DNA from: Acidobacteriaceae bacterium UBA1307
GTDB lineage: Bacteria; Acidobacteriota; Terriglobia; Terriglobales; Acidobacteriaceae
DNA: 64,000 nt
Direction of reading: 5' to 3'
NCBI GenBank assembly: GCA_002307235.1
Contig: DBTV01000031.1
Span: 71,936 to 135,935, forward strand
The position numbers and the translations under genes were made by a program. Below the pieces are notes generated by a model. It was not told the DNA's origin. It was given only the letters and a program-made list of their open reading frames with translations, and ran no database searches. This document shows, in pieces, positions 16,899 to 24,516 of the stretch; position 1 is the first letter of the stretch; each line of letters starts with the position of its first letter.

Positions 16899-17678
16899 AT
16901 GAGAACCGGAAAAACAATTCGGGTGCATCGCAGAGACGGCGAAGACGGCTACATGCTGATCGCCGTCATGTTCATGCTGTTTTTGCTGGCGCTGTCGCTG
17001 ACCGTGGCCGCGCCGCGCGTGGCGCGCGAGATCCAGCTTGATCGCGAGCGAGAGGCGATGCACCGCGGCCTGCAATACCGGCGCGCGATTCAGCTTTACT
17101 ATCGCAAGTTCCACGCCTACCCGCCCAACCTCGACGCGCTGGTCAAGAGCAACGACATCCGCTTCCTGCGCAAAAAATACATTGATCCGACAACCGGCAA
17201 GGACGAGTGGAAGCCGATCCGCTTCGGGCAGGCCAAGACGCCGACGCTCGGCTTCTTCGGCCAGCCGCTGGCCGGGGCAGGCTCATCTTCGGGTTCATCG
17301 GTACTGGCAGGCGTAGGCCCCAGCGGCAGCAGCAGCAGTTCCTCGCTATTCAGCTCCAGCAGCAGCGCGACCACCAGTTCCACGGCCTCAACCTCTTCGA
17401 GCAGCTCTTCCTCGTCGGGCCAGACCTTCGGCGGCGTGGGCATCATCGGCTTTTCGCCCATGAGCGCCCGGCAGTCCATCATGATCTACAAAAAGAAGAA
17501 CCACTACAACGAGTGGGAGTTCGTCTACGATCCTCTGAGCGACCAGAAGGCGATTTCAAGCAGCAACCTCGGCAGCCTGTCATCGAGCGCCACCACCGCC
17601 AACGCGCTCTCAAGCTCCAGCAGCAGCTCGAACTCCTCCAGTTCTTCGTCGACGACCTCCAGTTCCAGCCCATTCTAA
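16899..17678 (+). CDS. Serine-rich type II pseudopilin-like protein
   Basis: The 259-residue protein begins with a charged leader and the prepilin-like site GEDG|YMLIAVMFMLF. Cleavage after Gly and a hydrophobic helix are as in GspG/PilA, but position +5 is Ala instead of the usual Glu. A GspG-like segment follows (RRAIQLYYRKFHAYPPNLDALVK...KYIDPTTGKDEWKPI). After residue 125 come two long tracts made mostly of Ser (about 127-167 and 215-259) separated by an ordered stretch (FSPMSARQSIMIYKKKNHYNEWEFVYD). Serine tracts in pseudopilins are uncommon and might be glycosylated. It ends the pilus operon and is followed by a bidirectional terminator. Confidence 0.82.
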   Translation: MRTGKTIRVHRRDGEDGYMLIAVMFMLFLLALSLTVAAPRVAREIQLDREREAMHRGLQYRRAIQLYYRKFHAYPPNLDALVKSNDIRFLRKKYIDPTTGKDEWKPIRFGQAKTPTLGFFGQPLAGAGSSSGSSVLAGVGPSGSSSSSSLFSSSSSATTSSTASTSSSSSSSSGQTFGGVGIIGFSPMSARQSIMIYKKKNHYNEWEFVYDPLSDQKAISSSNLGSLSSSATTANALSSSSSSSNSSSSSSTTSSSSPF

Positions 17679-17693
17679 AAAAACGCGCACACG

Positions 17694-17722
17694 AAAAAGC
17701 CCGCCACGAAGGCGGGCTTTTT
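17694..17722. terminator. Bidirectional terminator between convergent genes
   Basis: A perfect 12-bp stem (AAAAAGCCCGCC 17694-17705 with 17711-17722) with a 5-base loop has A-runs on one side and T-runs on the other. It serves both the pseudopilin gene and the convergent Fe-S carrier gene. Confidence 0.92.
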
Positions 17723-17742
17723 GCTGAACATCGACGCGTGGC

Positions 17743-18102
17743 TTACACGCTGAAAGAAGATCCGCAACCACAGGTGGACTTGACCTGCGGATTGTCGAAC
17801 TTGAAGCCGGCCGCTTCAACCGACTCAACGTAATCGACGGTGCAGCCCTTCAGGTACATCAACGAGGTCGAATCGACGAAGACCTTCAGATCGTCGAAGC
17901 TGAAGACCTTGTCCATCATGCCGGCCTGGTTCTCAAAGGCCATCGAATACTGGAAGCCCGAACAGCCTCCGCCGACGACGCCGATGCGCAGTCCGGCCGG
18001 GATCGGCTGCTGGCTGGCCATGATCTCGCGCACTTTGGCGATGGCCTGAGGGGTAAGGTTAAGCGGAGCCTGCTTGACTTCGGGTGCGGCGGTAGTGGCC
18101 AT
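17743..18102 (-). CDS. A-type iron-sulfur carrier (ErpA/IscA family)
   Basis: The 119-residue cytoplasmic protein delivers Fe-S clusters to apoenzymes. The three cluster-binding cysteines are present: one in VGGGCSGFQY and two in the C-terminal STCGCGSSF. An upstream GGGAG (minus strand, 18115-18111) is 8 bases from the ATG at 18102 but only 2 from the ATG at 18108, so the inner start is preferred. The length is normal for the family. There is no isc or suf operon nearby, which favours an ErpA-like stand-alone carrier over IscA or SufA. The symbol is left open. Confidence 0.9.
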   Translation of the reverse strand: MATTAAPEVKQAPLNLTPQAIAKVREIMASQQPIPAGLRIGVVGGGCSGFQYSMAFENQAGMMDKVFSFDDLKVFVDSTSLMYLKGCTVDYVESVEAAGFKFDNPQVKSTCGCGSSFSV

Positions 18103-18388
18103 AGTCATCTCTCCCAATCGGTAAATTCTGTGCCTGATCTCACTGTACCGCTGCGTGGGCGACGCTTCAAGCCACACAACGCCGGTACTTTTACTGGATT
18201 GGATGTCCGGTTGGGGGAAAAGATGCGGGATATGAAGAAGTTTTTGCCCAAATCAAAGGTTATCAACCCTCCAGAAAAAAAACTGCCCAGCACTTGCCGT
18301 TCTGGTCTATGATGATCCCCCGGAAGGCCCCGATCCATGGATTCGTCTCCTGGCTCCGGGTGCCGAATGCCGCATACGGGGGTGTTCT

Positions 18389-18667
18389 ATGACGTTCGTT
18401 CCTATCATGTGGAGTGTCTGGGGTGTAGCCGTCGTCTTGATGGCCGGTCTGCATGTCTACCGCGAAAGCCTGACCCGCAATGAGGAAGACCAGGTCTACC
18501 TGGACGAAGCCTTCGATCACGAGAAAAATGCGCAGGCGGCCATTGTCGACCGCGTCAACAAGATTGAACCGGCGCTGAATATCGCCAAGTGGGCCTCGGC
18601 GGTGCTGACCGTCTTTGTGATCGCCTACTACATCCGCGACATTCTTGCGCAGTTGCGCATCCTCTAA
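18389..18667 (+). CDS. Small two-helix membrane protein of unknown function
   Basis: The 92-residue protein has an N-terminal helix (about 7-24), a charged central region with NEEDQVYLDEAFDHEKNAQ (residues 31-49), and a second helix (about 68-86). Both ends are expected on the same side of the membrane. A GGGGGTG stretch lies just upstream of the ATG. It is not recognised as a member of a named family. It is isolated, with about 290 bases upstream that also hold the promoter of the divergent Fe-S carrier gene, and it converges on the VWA gene. Confidence 0.7.
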   Translation: MTFVPIMWSVWGVAVVLMAGLHVYRESLTRNEEDQVYLDEAFDHEKNAQAAIVDRVNKIEPALNIAKWASAVLTVFVIAYYIRDILAQLRIL

Positions 18668-18754
18668 CCTTCCAGGCGGAGACGCCAGAAGCCGCACCGG
18701 GCACAGATCTACCGGCCGGAGCCACCCAACACACGGGCGGCTCCGCCTTGCCCC

Positions 18755-19927
18755 TTACTCGACCTGTTGCCGCGCGTTGTAGCCATCGCGGGCAAGAATG
18801 TCGTACTTGAGCGGCTTGTGCTTTTCGTCCTGAATCCTCAACGGGTTACCCTCCTCGTCGACCACCGCGACGCGCAGCTTGCGATAGCTTCCGTCCTGCT
18901 GCGCATTGGTCGGGCGATAGATGAGCTGATATTTTGCGCGAATCGACTGGTCGATATTGCGGAAGATGTCGGGAAACTCCCCGGTAAAGCGCGGAAAGTA
19001 GCTGAGGCCGCCGGTTGCCGTGGTGAAGGCGCGCATCTCGTTGTCGGCCTGCAGATACGTCATGTCCCGCATCGCGCCCATCATGCCGCCGCGCCCCTCG
19101 TTGATGGTGCGGACGAAACCGCCGGTCGAAACGGTAAAGATGGTGATGTCGCGCGAGGCCTTGACGCGCTTGAGAATCTTGTCAAAGGTCAGCCGCGACA
19201 TGGTATCGCGCCCCGAGGCGATCACGAGCAGATATTTGCGGCCCTCGACGCGGCTCAGCCGGTCAATCGATTCCGACAGCGCGTCGAAGAGGTTGGTCTC
19301 GCTGAAGGCAGGAATCTGCAAAATATTAATGCCGTCAAGCAGTTGACGTTTGTCCTGGGTAAAATCCGTCACGATCTGCGTCCGCATGTCGAAGGTCATC
19401 ATCGCTACGTAGTCCTGCGGGCGCAGTTGCTGGGCAAAGGCATACGCGGCGTTCTTCATGTCATAGATAAAGGCATAGCTGTTGGCCGCGAATTCGCAGA
19501 GCATCAAGGCGGTCACCGGCGCCTCGACGCGCTTGAAACCGATCACCTTCTGCTCGATGCCATTCTCGTAGACCTTGAAATTGCTGGGTTTAAGGCCAGG
19601 AACAAACTGGTGGTTCTTTTCGATCAGCACACCGACATCGACGGTGACCTCGGGGACATTCACGTGCAGAGTGATGTTGCCCATCCCCTCGGGATTGATC
19701 ACCTTCGGCTCGGCCGGGGCGGGCGCGGGCGCCTCCTCGGCGGCTTTGCGTTTGGGCAGGGCAATGGCCCCCGGATCGGCCGCCGGACCACCAGCCTCGG
19801 GCTCGACCGCCGGCTCGGTCGGCTTCTGCGGCACGCTCTGTTGCGCGCCGAGCATGGGCACGGCCAATGCCCCCATCAGAATGAGCGGAAGAATACGGAA
19901 AAAGACACGCGATTTGAGCAACAACAT
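18755..19927 (-). CDS. Secreted VWFA-related protein of the acidobacterial type
   Basis: The 390-residue protein starts at the ATG at 19927, with GGAGGT about 9 bases upstream, and has a signal peptide (MLLLKSRVFFRILPLILMG). A Pro/Ala/Glu-rich linker follows (about 27-75), then a beta strand pair (VTVDVGVLIEKNHQFVPGL, FKVYENGIEQKV). The VWA domain runs from about residue 115 to 320. The layout is that of the VWFA-related family greatly expanded in Acidobacteria. The MIDAS loop, normally DxSxS, reads ALMLCEFAANS here, so the metal site appears lost. The gene is divergent from an S55 peptidase-like gene with 112 bases between starts. Role unknown; surface adhesion or scaffolding is possible. 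Confidence 0.85.
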   Translation of the reverse strand: MLLLKSRVFFRILPLILMGALAVPMLGAQQSVPQKPTEPAVEPEAGGPAADPGAIALPKRKAAEEAPAPAPAEPKVINPEGMGNITLHVNVPEVTVDVGVLIEKNHQFVPGLKPSNFKVYENGIEQKVIGFKRVEAPVTALMLCEFAANSYAFIYDMKNAAYAFAQQLRPQDYVAMMTFDMRTQIVTDFTQDKRQLLDGINILQIPAFSETNLFDALSESIDRLSRVEGRKYLLVIASGRDTMSRLTFDKILKRVKASRDITIFTVSTGGFVRTINEGRGGMMGAMRDMTYLQADNEMRAFTTATGGLSYFPRFTGEFPDIFRNIDQSIRAKYQLIYRPTNAQQDGSYRKLRVAVVDEEGNPLRIQDEKHKPLKYDILARDGYNARQQVE

Positions 19928-20039
19928 ACGCAAACCACCTCCGGGAGACGCAACCAGCATACGGGATCGGCGCGGACTTCGCCACGCGCGCAGAAAGCCG
20001 AAACACAGAGAGGGCAGGGCTTGTACTCTATTAGACGTG

Positions 20040-21812
20040 ATGATACGCCAGCATTGCGCACAGATCGGCGTCGGCCTTGCGGCATTTTTTTTGACCGCCG
20101 CCCTGATTGCCCAAACACTTCCGGCACCGCCCGCCAACGGCGGCATCTTCCCCCTCGATCAGGTGCGCGCCGGACAAAAGGCCACGGCCTGGACGGTCTT
20201 CCGCGGCAACAAGCCGGAACCGATGGATGTGGAGATTCTGGGCGTGCTGCGCGGGGCGCGCGGCCCGGGCCAGGACATGATTCTGGCGCAGTTGCACGGC
20301 GCAAAACCGGAGTACACGGGCGTGGTCGCCGGCATGAGCGGCAGCCCGGTCTACATCGACGGCAAGCTGGTCGGCGCGCTCGCCTACCGCATCGGCCAGT
20401 TCGCCAAAGACCCGATTGCAGGCATTACACCCATCGAGCGCATGCTGGCCGTCCACGCACTGCCGGTTGCGGCAGTGGACCACGCCGATGCCGCGACCGC
20501 GCAAAATATGCAACCGATGGAAACGCCCCTGGTGCTGAGTGGGTTTTCCCCTGCAGCCATTGGATTTTGGCAGAAGATGATGGCAGGGACCGGGCTGGAG
20601 ACCGTCGCCGCCGGTGGATCAAGCTCTTTCCTGTCGAATGCCGATTCCGGCACCAGCGCGATTGAACCCGGTGCGGCCGTCAGCGCGCAACTGGCGCGCG
20701 GCGATCTGGAGATCGCCGCGACCTGCACGGTCACCTACGCCGATCCCCAACAGATTCTTGCCTGTGGGCATCCGATCCTACAATCGGGCACGATTTCACT
20801 GCCGATGACCGAGGCCGAGGTCATTCTGACGCTGGCCTCGCCGCTCAACTCCTACAAGATCGTCAACACCGGGCGAACCATCGGCGCCTTTACCGAGGAC
20901 CGCGATGCGGCGATCCGTGGCGTGCTGGGAGCGCGGGCGCAGATGCTGCCCGTGCATGTGACGATCGGCGGCACGCTTGAGCCCAAGCAACTGCACGTCG
21001 AGGTTGCGAATCTGGCAGCGCTGACACCGCAGCTTGTCCAAGTTGTTCTTATGCAGGCGCTTCAGCAATCGATCCAGAACACGGAGCAGGCCAGCTACCA
21101 CCTGACGGGCTCGATTCTGCTGGCCGATGGACGGTCCGCGCCGGTCGATGACTGGGCGGTGCCGACCGAGATGATGCAGGCGCCGGTCTCGGCGGCAATC
21201 CAGCTTGGACAACAGTTCCAGCGCATTTATGCCAATTCCGGCAGAGAACAGGCCATTCAGCGTGTCGAGCTGCATGTTGAGCCCATCGAGCGGCGCGCGC
21301 AACTGGAGTTGGTCCGGGCCCGGCTTGTTCGCGCAGATGCCGTCCATGCCGGTGAAAATGTTGAGGTTGAAGTAACCGTACAGCCCTGGCAACAGGCCGA
21401 GCGCACGGAACGAATTCAGGTTGCGTTGCCCACGCGGCTTGGGCAGGGCACGGCGCGACTGGTGGTTGCCGACGGCGCAACGCTGGACCAACTACTGCAT
21501 CCGGCACAGATTGGTACGGCAGCACGCTCTGAATCCCTTGAAAGCCTTTTGGCGGAGGAAGAACAGAAACATGCCGCCAACCGGTTGTACGTGGGAGTGC
21601 TCGAGCCCGAAGCTCAGGCGACAATCGCAGGGCAAACTCTTTCGAATCTGCCGCTTTCCGTGACCAGCGCTCTTGAGCCGCTGCGCGCATCCCAGAATGC
21701 GACCTTGCACAGCGAATCGATTCAGATTTTGGCCGATCTTCCCCTCAAAGAGCTTTTTCACGGCTTTGCGGTGTTGAATCTGCACATTGAGAACGGCGGC
21801 GGTTTAAACTAG
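20040..21812 (+). CDS. SpoIVB-type (S55) serine peptidase domain protein, secreted
   Basis: The 590-residue protein starts at the ATG at 20040, with a GTG 3 bases earlier possible. An N-terminal hydrophobic segment (about 8-25) acts as signal or anchor. The region of residues 90-275 is S55-like: GVVAGMSGSPVYIDGKLVGA carries the serine of GMSGSP (Ser102), and TYADPQQILACGHPI resembles the GHP strand of SpoIVB. The C-terminal 300 residues read as beta-sandwich repeats. S55 enzymes in Bacillus cleave SpoIVFA during sporulation; this organism type does not sporulate, so another envelope function is likely. A catalytic His/Asp pair was not placed with certainty. Divergent partner: the VWA gene. 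Confidence 0.8.
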   Translation: MIRQHCAQIGVGLAAFFLTAALIAQTLPAPPANGGIFPLDQVRAGQKATAWTVFRGNKPEPMDVEILGVLRGARGPGQDMILAQLHGAKPEYTGVVAGMSGSPVYIDGKLVGALAYRIGQFAKDPIAGITPIERMLAVHALPVAAVDHADAATAQNMQPMETPLVLSGFSPAAIGFWQKMMAGTGLETVAAGGSSSFLSNADSGTSAIEPGAAVSAQLARGDLEIAATCTVTYADPQQILACGHPILQSGTISLPMTEAEVILTLASPLNSYKIVNTGRTIGAFTEDRDAAIRGVLGARAQMLPVHVTIGGTLEPKQLHVEVANLAALTPQLVQVVLMQALQQSIQNTEQASYHLTGSILLADGRSAPVDDWAVPTEMMQAPVSAAIQLGQQFQRIYANSGREQAIQRVELHVEPIERRAQLELVRARLVRADAVHAGENVEVEVTVQPWQQAERTERIQVALPTRLGQGTARLVVADGATLDQLLHPAQIGTAARSESLESLLAEEEQKHAANRLYVGVLEPEAQATIAGQTLSNLPLSVTSALEPLRASQNATLHSESIQILADLPLKELFHGFAVLNLHIENGGGLN

Positions 21813-21922
21813 ACTGAGAGATGCCGTATCTCCGTTTTCATCCATCGCTGACACGATGGGACCACCGGCTGTATCGAACCGGGGCACAAGCTACGCGCAT
21901 TGAATGAGGATTTCTACCAATC

Positions 21923-22930
21923 ATGGCTAAGATTCAAGGACTAGCAGCACACGCGGCAGGAGCAGAGCTTCTGTCGTATCATTACGAGCCAGGCAAGTTA
22001 GGATTACAGGAAGTTGAGATCGCGATCACCCATTGCGGCGTATGCCATAGTGATCTTCATCTGATCGCCAACGACTGGGGCGTAAGCCAGTATCCTTTCA
22101 TTCCCGGACATGAGGTTGTAGGCACGGTCGCCGCCGTCGGAAGCGAAGTTCGCTCCCTCAGCGTTGGCCAGCGCGTTGGCCTGGGTTGGCAGTCGAACTC
22201 CTGCGGGCAGTGCGAGTGGTGCCTGAAGGGTCTGGAAAATCTTTGCCCCGAGGCGGAGGCCACCTGTGTGCATCGCAACGGCGGCTACGCAGAGAGCGTG
22301 CGCGCCAATGCGCGGTTTGTTGTACCGATTCCGGATGCGCTCGACAGCGAACATGCCGCACCGCTGCTTTGCGCCGGCATCACCGTCTACAATCCGCTGC
22401 GCGATCATGGCGTCAATCCGTCGTCGCGCGTGGGCGTAATCGGCATCGGCGGCCTGGGGCACATCGCGATTCAGTTTGCGCGGGCCTTTGGCGCAGAGGT
22501 CACGGCATTTTCGACCTCCGCCGACAAGGAAGAAGAGGCCAAGACGCTGGGTGCGCACAACTTCGTCAACAGTCGCGAATCGAAGGCGCTCAAGGATGCG
22601 GCCAGCACGCAGGACTTCATTCTGAGCACGGTCAACGCCGATCAGGACTGGGCCACCTACATTCAGGCGCTGCGTCCGACCGGCACCCTCTGCTTCGTTG
22701 GTATTCCGCCGACGCCGATCAGCACGCCGGCCTTCCCTCTCATCATGGGTCTGCGCTCGATCACCGGCAGCCCCATTGGCAGCCCGAATCGCATTCGCGA
22801 GATGCTCGACGTGGCCGCCCGTCACGGCGTCAAGGCACTCACCGAGACCTTCCCGATGGCCAAGGCCAACGACGCCATCGAAAAGGTGAAGAAGAACAAG
22901 GTCCGCTATCGCGCCGTACTCTGTAATTAG
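21923..22930 (+). CDS. Zinc-dependent NAD(P) alcohol dehydrogenase, YahK/CAD-like
   Basis: The 335-residue medium-chain dehydrogenase oxidises or reduces alcohols and aldehydes. Catalytic-zinc ligands lie in THCGVCHSD and PGHEVVGTV. The structural zinc uses four cysteines in CGQCEWCLKGLENLC. The Rossmann motif is GVIGIGGLGHIAIQ, and acidic or basic cofactor selectivity follows in FSTSADKEEEA, where Ser-Thr-Ser suggests NADPH. The closest family is the cinnamyl-alcohol dehydrogenase-like YahK group of broad aldehyde reductases. It is monocistronic, with its own terminator. The substrate cannot be read from the sequence. Confidence 0.9.
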   Translation: MAKIQGLAAHAAGAELLSYHYEPGKLGLQEVEIAITHCGVCHSDLHLIANDWGVSQYPFIPGHEVVGTVAAVGSEVRSLSVGQRVGLGWQSNSCGQCEWCLKGLENLCPEAEATCVHRNGGYAESVRANARFVVPIPDALDSEHAAPLLCAGITVYNPLRDHGVNPSSRVGVIGIGGLGHIAIQFARAFGAEVTAFSTSADKEEEAKTLGAHNFVNSRESKALKDAASTQDFILSTVNADQDWATYIQALRPTGTLCFVGIPPTPISTPAFPLIMGLRSITGSPIGSPNRIREMLDVAARHGVKALTETFPMAKANDAIEKVKKNKVRYRAVLCN

Positions 22931-22947
22931 TTCGGCCCAGATGCCTG

Positions 22948-22978
22948 AAAGGGGTGCCCAATGCGTGCATCCCTTTTT
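22948..22978 (+). terminator. Rho-independent terminator after the alcohol dehydrogenase
   Basis: AAAGGGGTGC (22948-22957) pairs with GCATCCCTTT (22967-22976), one G-T pair, and is followed by further T residues. Confidence 0.85.
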
Positions 22979-23040
22979 GTTTTGCCTACAGGTAACTCCT
23001 CTATAAACATAAAAAACATACAGTCTGCACTTTAGTAGCG

Positions 23041-23069
23041 TTGTCCTGCCCCCTGCTGGGGGTTATGAT
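23041..23069 (+). promoter_or_regulatory. Predicted sigma-70 promoter of the exopolysaccharide operon
   Basis: TTGTCC (23041-23046), 17 bases, then TATGAT (23064-23069). The spacer contains the palindrome CCCCCTGCTGGGGG (23049-23062), which could be an operator. It predicts a 5' leader of roughly 290 bases before the first gene. Confidence 0.55.
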
Positions 23070-23365
23070 CTTCTTACCATTGGTGTTGCATAAAAGCTGC
23101 GCTGAGTTGAGCCGATGCAGGCGTCCCCCACGCCCTCATCCACCAGCACAGGCGACCGTTGTGTCGTCCGGTTTGGTGCGTCAAAACAAAACCGAGCATC
23201 CATGGATGCCTTCGGTCGCACGTTTGTTTCGTGGGGTTGTATGCAATGGAACGCCGCAAAGCCGAACGATGAGCGTTGCCGCAACGAGGCGCGCGCGTTC
23301 TGGTGCCACTTCTCTCCCGATACACGCGCAATCCAGGCCGGTGCGCGCGCGGAAAAGGAGCCGGC
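23070..23365 (+). other. Untranslated leader upstream of the exopolysaccharide genes
   Basis: About 300 bases without a convincing gene. The reading frame 23115-23369 could encode 84 residues and overlaps the next start as GTGA, but its composition does not look like a protein. No riboswitch class was recognised by eye. The Shine-Dalgarno AGGAG at 23356-23360, 5 bases before a GTG, fixes the downstream start. Confidence 0.5.
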
Positions 23366-24499
23366 GTGAGCACCTTTCGCATCAAAAAAGCCTCTGCCCC
23401 AACCGATGCTTTTTTTGCATCGCTTGAGGATGACGAGCGCGCACTGCTCGACGAAACAAGTTTTCGCCGCATGATGGCCATCGAGCGCAAGCGCACCGAG
23501 CGCACGGGCGAGCCGTTTCTTCTGATGCTGGTCGAGCGGCACGAGAGCGGTAAAAGCGACCTTCTGGAGCGCGTGGCTCAGCTTCTGCTGACGGCTGGGC
23601 GCGATACGGACCTAACCGGCTGGTACTCGCCCAAGGCCGTCGGAATGCTGTTTACCGGGCTGCCGGACAGCGAACGCGGACCACTGCTTGAAGCCATTGC
23701 GGCACGCGTCGACCGCGCCTTTCATCGCGCCTTGCCCGAGGTGGAGATCGCCGGACTCAGTGTGAGCTTTCACTTTTTTCCCGACGACTGGAAGCTGAAC
23801 AGCACGACCGAGCAAAGCGACACGGCACTCTATCCGGACCTGAAAAACCTTGAAAGAAATCGCCGCTCGATGCTGGCCACCAAGCGCGCCATGGACATTG
23901 CAGGCAGCGCGCTCGGGCTCATCGCGCTGTCACCTTTTCTGCTTGCGATTGCCATAGCCATCAAGCTGAGCTCGAAAGGGCCGGTGCTCTTCAAGCAGCA
24001 GCGTGTGGGCCAATATGGCCGCTGCTTCAGCTTTTTGAAGTTTCGCTCGATGCGCACCGGCAACGATCCGCGGATTCATCAGCAGTACGTGCGGCGGCTG
24101 ATCGAGAATCCCGAGGACGAGACGCTGAAGAGCGAAGATGGCGTGTACAAGATTACGCGCGACCCGCGCGTGACGCGCGTGGGCGGCTTGCTGCGCCGCA
24201 CCAGTCTCGATGAATTGCCGCAGTTATGGAATGTTCTGCGTGGAGAGATGTCGCTGGTTGGGCCGCGCCCGGCGATTCCCTACGAACTGGAGGCCTACCA
24301 GACGTGGCACCGGCGGCGACTGCTCGAGGCCAAGCCGGGGATGACCGGACTGTGGCAGGTGGTGGGCCGCAGCCAGGTGAGCTTCGACGAGATGGTGCGG
24401 CTCGATCTGCGCTATGCGATGCACTGGTCGCCGGCACTCGACCTGAAGATTCTATGGCGCACGCCGCTGGCGGTGCTGCGCGGCAAAGGCGCGTATTAG
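23366..24499 (+). CDS. Polyprenyl-phosphate sugar-1-phosphate transferase with N-terminal GGDEF-like domain
   Basis: The 377-residue protein starts at a GTG with AGGAG 5 bases upstream. The C-terminal half (about 175-377) is a bacterial sugar transferase of the WcaJ/RfbP type, which primes glycan synthesis by moving a sugar phosphate onto undecaprenyl phosphate. It has one membrane segment (SALGLIALSPFLLAIAIAI), VLFKQQRVGQYGRCF, LKFRSM, RRTSLDELPQLWNVLRG, SLVGPRPAIPYE and KPGMTGLWQV. The N-terminal 170 residues are not the usual four-helix anchor. They resemble a degenerate GGDEF/nucleotidyl-cyclase fold (FRRMMAIERKRTERTGEPF, RDTDLTGWYSPKAVGMLF) without a GGDEF signature. It is the first gene of the island and was probably its founding enzyme. 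Confidence 0.87.
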   Translation: MSTFRIKKASAPTDAFFASLEDDERALLDETSFRRMMAIERKRTERTGEPFLLMLVERHESGKSDLLERVAQLLLTAGRDTDLTGWYSPKAVGMLFTGLPDSERGPLLEAIAARVDRAFHRALPEVEIAGLSVSFHFFPDDWKLNSTTEQSDTALYPDLKNLERNRRSMLATKRAMDIAGSALGLIALSPFLLAIAIAIKLSSKGPVLFKQQRVGQYGRCFSFLKFRSMRTGNDPRIHQQYVRRLIENPEDETLKSEDGVYKITRDPRVTRVGGLLRRTSLDELPQLWNVLRGEMSLVGPRPAIPYELEAYQTWHRRRLLEAKPGMTGLWQVVGRSQVSFDEMVRLDLRYAMHWSPALDLKILWRTPLAVLRGKGAY

Positions 24500-24516
24500 G
24501 CACGCGGGAGAACGGG

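Noticed and set aside
18767..20665. 632-codon open frame antisense to the VWA gene and running into the protease gene
   Set aside because: Spans two well-supported genes in other frames and lacks recognisable domains.
23115..23369. 84-codon frame whose TGA overlaps the GTG start of the sugar transferase
   Set aside because: Composition (many Ser, Cys, Trp, no hydrophobic core) and lack of a ribosome site argue against a protein; the overlap is probably chance.
23366..24499. Active diguanylate cyclase in the N-terminal domain of the sugar transferase
   Set aside because: No GGDEF/GGEEF motif is present, so at most a degenerate fold.
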